Shown in pieces: positions 59,371 to 64,000 of a DNA stretch of 64,000 bases; the stretch's first letter is position 1; each line of letters starts with the position of its first letter. A program made the position numbers and the translations under genes. The notes beneath the pieces were generated by a model. The model did not search any database and was not told the origin of the DNA. It worked only from the letters and a program-made list of their open reading frames with translations. Source of the DNA: Cyprinodon diabolis (lineage: Eukaryota > Chordata > Actinopteri > Cyprinodontiformes > Cyprinodontidae); NCBI GenBank assembly GCA_030533445.1, contig CM060081.1:17733155-17797154 (forward strand). The letters run 5' to 3'.

Positions 59371-59535
59371 GGACCCCCTCGTATTTCGCACTCTGCCTGT
59401 AAATATTTGGAACATAGAAGCAACTTTGCTTTTTCAACCATTTGGCAGAGATATTCTCTACACATATTAGGTTCTTTGTATGCAACTTATGATTATTTTG
59501 CCAACCGATTTATCTGCTATTACTTTTTATTTAGC

Positions 59536-59572
<37 letters not shown>

Positions 59573-62500
59573 TAAGAGAAAAAGGTACTTTTTTAGTCAT
59601 TTTTTTTTTTTACAATCGGAACCAGTTGAGGTCAAACTCTGCCCATTGAGAAGTTCTGGATAGAACAGAGCTTTTTTTTTTCCTTAATGCAAGATATGCA
59701 TATATATTTTGCACTGTTTTGGACTAATTACGTCTTTGAGTTGGCTGAGTTTCAGTAAATAGCATTCTTTGGGTTCTGTATACTCCACTTAAGGTTTAAC
59801 TACAGAATAAGGTCATATTTTGAAATAATTGCTTAATCATGATTAATATAACAGTTTTTAGTCCTACATTTTAACAAGAAAAAAAGTTGAAATCTTAATT
59901 TCAAATAAAAAAATTGCTATGAAAAATATTTTCTTATTGTGCTACCTATGGTGACATTTTATGCACACTGTAACCATTGGTAATTAGTGAGAAGTAACGT
60001 ATTTGGGACGCTTTTGTGCAAAGCATAAGATTTTCCAGTCTGCATATTATTTTAATGTTGACTAAGCCCCAAATGCGATGGGCCTTATGAACCTCATGCT
60101 GGCCCTGCTCTATGTTAGATAATAGCTGTGTCAGTACCTGACTAATATTTACATATTGTAGTTCAACTAAGTTTGAGATAGATCACTAAGTGTACACTTG
60201 GCAGCTAATTCAAATGCAAAGTTAGTGATCCAAATTCCTTGAGCCCAAGAGGAAAATAAAATAACCAACTTAAGCATTATCATTATAGATTAATGCTGTT
60301 CATCCTTATGTTCTGCCCACATCAGTTAGCTGATCATAATGATTTTTACAAACCAAAAAGACCTCCTTCAGAACCCCAGGTGGTCCCTTGGCTGCAACAG
60401 CAGCAGCCAGCCACTTACAGGAAACAGCAGCACACCACCACATAGCCTCCCAGCGAGTACACAATTAGATATTTTCCTAGTATCCGCTCCTAATTCTCTG
60501 TAAGTTGCTGGCAGCGCAGCATAGGAAGCACTTTTCAGGAGTACTTTGCAAACTGTCAGGGCCTAGAATTTCAATCGCTGCTAATTTATTGGGGATAATT
60601 AAAATCTCTTCAAAATGGGCCTCCACCAGGAGAGGGATGTGATTCTTGTTCCCTGTACAAATAGATGGCACAAGTATCTATTTGTAGAGCTTTATAGATT
60701 CATATCTGTGCTTCTATTAAATGTGTAGCAGTGCCTTGCGTTATTTTGTTCTTCTATAATTTCTGGCCTTTTTGACCTCATTTTGCAAATTGTATTGTAA
60801 CTACCATTTTGTTTGATTCCATTACAGTGCTTTTTGATATGACAATTACATGCAAAGTACAAAACTATTTATTAGTGTTTTTTACCAATTATTCTTCATT
60901 GCTGCCACAGTCCCTGGTGTGTTTTATTTTAATGTGATGCAGCTCACATAAAGTAGTGCATAAGAATAGTTTGGATGTTATCCTACCAGGTATTTGCAGC
61001 AACATCCTTTTCGGTGTCAGACTATTAGAAAACGTTATTATGGGTTTCCTTCAATTGACTTTGACAATTATAAAGGCCATATTTTTGTATTACATATAGT
61101 TGTTTAAGAACAGACTCCTCCCAGAGAATCTCCCTGAGTTGTGTATTTAGCTTTTGTACTTTGTGACTCCTGTTGCTGAAAAGTTCTATATAGTTAAAGT
61201 TTACTTACTTGATGTAGCTCCTCCAGTGTGACCATAAGCTACTTGCCTGCCGATGAATGCTCTTCCTGTCCAGCATTTACTGTTGTTAAAGGAGGAAGTG
61301 GGGAATGCTCTTATTTGGTTTGTGAGTAGCTCTAAAAAAAAAACATTTTAATTTAGCCCTGGAGGGACTGTTTCGTTCTCCTACCTCTTCCGCCTTGTCA
61401 AATTTCTGGTGCTCTCTCTGCTGATGTTTTCACACTGATTTCCCACTTCCCCTTTCTGGGCTCCTGAACACCTTCTCCCTTAGAGACGTTGTCCAGTTGA
61501 TTTGTCATATATCAATGGAAGTACCACTGAAAGTGACCTTTATCCAGACGTAGCTTCTTGAGGAACTGGTGGTATTCGCTATACTGGTTCTGTCTCTAGG
61601 AATCTGGTGAATCAAGGGATGCTGACTGCTTTGTTTGGCTTCCAAAGGTTAAAAAAAAACAAAGGCAAAAAAATAAAATAAAACGGCTCTGTAACTCGCT
61701 CCATAAATCCATGTCCACCCATGTTGAGGGGAAATCAACAACCAGCAGACTTAATGACATAATGGAGCATCTCTCCCTCTTTGCTTGGACACAACAAATG
61801 TAAGAAGATTTATGAAGAAACTGCTTAAACTGGATTCTATTTACATGTGTCGGAGTATAGGGGTCTACATGCAAATCCCTTTTTAGAATTTTTTTGTAAA
61901 AAGTGTGAAAATTTACCACAAGGAACTACAGTAATATGTATGCAACATGAAATATGAAAAGAGAATGTGGAAAGTATGTTCATATATTTAGCAGTTTTTT
62001 TCTATCTGGTGTCTTACACTTTCCTGATCTTATGTCTGTAAGGGTAAAGAGAGGCTATTTTACTGTCTGGAGAATGAACCAGACAGTTCATTACTAAAGT
62101 ACAGGACCTGTCACTTATTGGGACCAGTGCTGCTGACAGAAACTCACCCAAGGTGGTGTTTTATTATTCTTTTTGACAGTTGAAATGTTGACACAATAAC
62201 CACCTTGGAAGTACCTGTAGTGGACTTGTGTTATTAAAAAGAGAAGAATTTAATGAATTAAATCAGAGACAACATCCACCCAGTATGGGAAGGTTTAGTG
62301 TGGATGGCGAGTGCAATCTCTTGCTTTGAAGGGTAATATCAAAAGACTTTCGACTCACCCGCTGCACATGCTGATTTATTTTGACTTTACATAACCCTCA
62401 TGCTAAGCTGATCTCATAAATATAGGAATAAAATAATTTCCCTCCTTCATTTACATGAGTCAGTAAAATAAAAGAAGTTATATAATTAAATTTGTGCTCA

Positions 62501-63584
62501 TTATAAGTAATGTTTAAACACCCTGCGGATGTATTCTGTTTAAAAGATGTGATGGTGTGGAAATATGATGTGATGCTCCCAGACAGCTCAGGGAAAGCGC
62601 ACCATGTAAACCAACATAAAGAAATCAAAATTCCTTTTACTTCTGTATTATTTTCATACCTCTGGCATAATTTAAACTCCTGCACTACTTTTGATTGAGC
62701 TTTGAAAATGTATTGCTTTTGTACCATGAAACGGAAAGCAAAGTTATCCTTAAATTACAGCAGCTGTTGTGTAGAAATAAAGGGATACAGAGAAGATCCA
62801 TAGAGATACGCACGGGATATATTCTGGGTTTACAGAAATATATTGATGTGTTTCATTTGATCAATAACATGCTGTGAGAAGTCTGAAACATAAAAAAGAA
62901 ACAAAAAAAAACAAACAATAAAACAACAACAATAAAAACACTAGTCTATAACAAAAAACTGCTACAAAACAGCTATTAAAAAAACTAGTCATTAAATGGT
63001 AATGGTATGAAAGGATGGATGCAATGGGATGAATACACAGGAAGATGAGAGATGCATCTCAAATAAGAAATATGAAAAACATATAATTGTGAGCATACTA
63101 TTAACTGGTGCATCAAATGAAATCAGTAAGAGTAAAGCACTGCCTCTGATTGCACCACTTATTATTTCTTTCTTAAACCTTATGGATGCACTACCAGGAC
63201 AGGCTCATGATACCACTCTTCAGTGTGAAAGCATAGACATGCACAAGGCAATTTAAAAGGGAAACTGTGTTTTCTGTGAGACTTTGTAAGTAATTTAGAT
63301 TGTGAGGGTGCTAGAAAGAGCAGATAACAGGATGGCAGAAACAACAAGTAACAACTATTAGTAAATAGCAGACTGGTGACAGGACCTTGAGTCACACTGT
63401 ATGATGGGTCTCGGAATTGTAACACCTGCTTCTTTGTGGACGGTATCCTTAGTCTATGGTTTACTTGCTTCACCACTAGGACAGGTGCCCCTCTCCAACT
63501 GTTCAGCCAGATTAACAAGAAACCTGCTCATAAGTTGTTGTCTCTGATTTGTTGTTGAAATCTTGTCTTTGATTTAATTCATTG
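59371..63584. other. Gene-free stretch
   Basis: AT-rich DNA with a 36-bp (AAT)n at 59536-59571. Short frames (62398-62727 minus, 61596-61919 minus) have no known domain. No exons were recognised. Confidence 0.45.
59536..59571. repeat. (AAT)n microsatellite
   Basis: Twelve AAT units. Confidence 0.95.
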
Positions 63585-63760
63585 TAGGCGTGTGGTAGCC
63601 TAGTGGTTAGGGCATAGAGCTTGGAATCCTGAGGTTCTGAGTTTTAACCCCACTCCCACATTGTTTCATTTCCATTCAATTTGTACTGGACATTTTTGAA
63701 AAGGCGGTATTCACTTGCCTCTACACCAACCGTGCAACCGGGGAAATCTGTACAAGTTCA
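63585..63760 (+). mobile_element. tRNA-derived SINE, second family or diverged copy
   Basis: GTGGTAGCCTAGTGGTTAGGGC (near 63592) has a box A TAGCCTAGTGG, and GAGGTTCTGAGTTTTAACC a weak box B. The body (TTCACTTGCCTCTACACCAACC) differs from the 25775 family. Confidence 0.7.
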
Positions 63761-63779
63761 ATTTCAAACTCACATATGC

Positions 63780-64000
63780 TATTCATTTTATTTATATAGT
63801 TCCAATTCACAACACATGTCATCTTAAGACACTTAACAAAGAAGGTTCATCAAGATCATACAGTAAAATTGATGTAAACTTTTCTATGTAAGGAATACCA
63901 GTTGATTGCATTGACTCATTGCTCACACCAAGCATGATTGTAACGAATGTGGAGAGGAAAACCTCCAGTAGAAACAGGCTCAATGTAAGCGGCCATCTGC
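63780..64000 (-). mobile_element. L2 LINE 3' end, running off the window
   Basis: It matches 6337-6580 of the L2 copy in the same orientation: TTTATTTATATAG, ATTCACAACACATGTCAT, CCAGTTGATTGCATTGACTC and AAGCGGCCATCTGC. The left end at about 63780 is the LINE 3' terminus; the coding part would lie beyond 64000. Confidence 0.85.

Overview
The window looks like teleost fish nuclear DNA. It is AT-rich and carries no long host open reading frame. Nearly everything recognisable is a transposon family typical of fish: L2/Maui, Nimb, RTE/Rex3-like and Rex1/CR1-like LINEs, a Ty3/gypsy element with a PNMA-type Gag, a DIRS-like fragment, hAT, piggyBac-like and THAP-containing DNA transposons, and tRNA-derived SINEs. 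The species cannot be fixed from the sequence. All family names rest on motifs read by eye; no database was searched.

Left block (1-15.9 kb) is a dense transposon nest. Two TTAA-flanked piggyBac-like MITEs (774-1439 and the palindromic 1870-2785) lie beside a 13-kb Ty3/gypsy element (2839-15859, target duplication CATG). The gypsy element carries two later insertions. One is an internally deleted Nimb LINE inside the 5' LTR (2953-4606, 15-bp target duplication). The other is a 5'-truncated L2 LINE inside gag, in the opposite orientation (about 6319-9308). The gypsy gag and pol are broken by in-frame stops but keep their reading frames. The gag-pol junction has a strong -1 ribosomal frameshift signal: TTTAAAC directly before the gag stop, followed by sequence able to fold into an H-type pseudoknot (9854-9917). 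This is the best-supported functional signal in the window.

Middle block (15.9-55.5 kb) is mostly unique AT-rich DNA with old fragments: a DIRS-like gag (17.3-18.0 kb), three or more hAT remnants, SINEs at 25.8 and 32.2 kb, scattered L2 pieces, an RTE-type LINE end split by another repeat (45.9-47.0 kb), a diverged 300-bp tandem duplication (33.5-34.1 kb), a decayed THAP domain (52.0 kb), and a one-armed relative of the palindromic MITE (52.7 kb). Several non-coding repeats of 0.3-0.8 kb carry TATA-like and AATAAA signals.

Right block (55.5-64 kb) holds the only plausible host-gene signal: a short CpG- and pyrimidine-rich stretch ending in a consensus splice donor (about 55990-56305, + strand), perhaps a first exon. 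After it come intron-like DNA with microsatellites, a Rex1/CR1-type LINE piece, a hAT transposase C-terminus (58988-59165, minus), a SINE (63585) and an L2 3' end running off the window.
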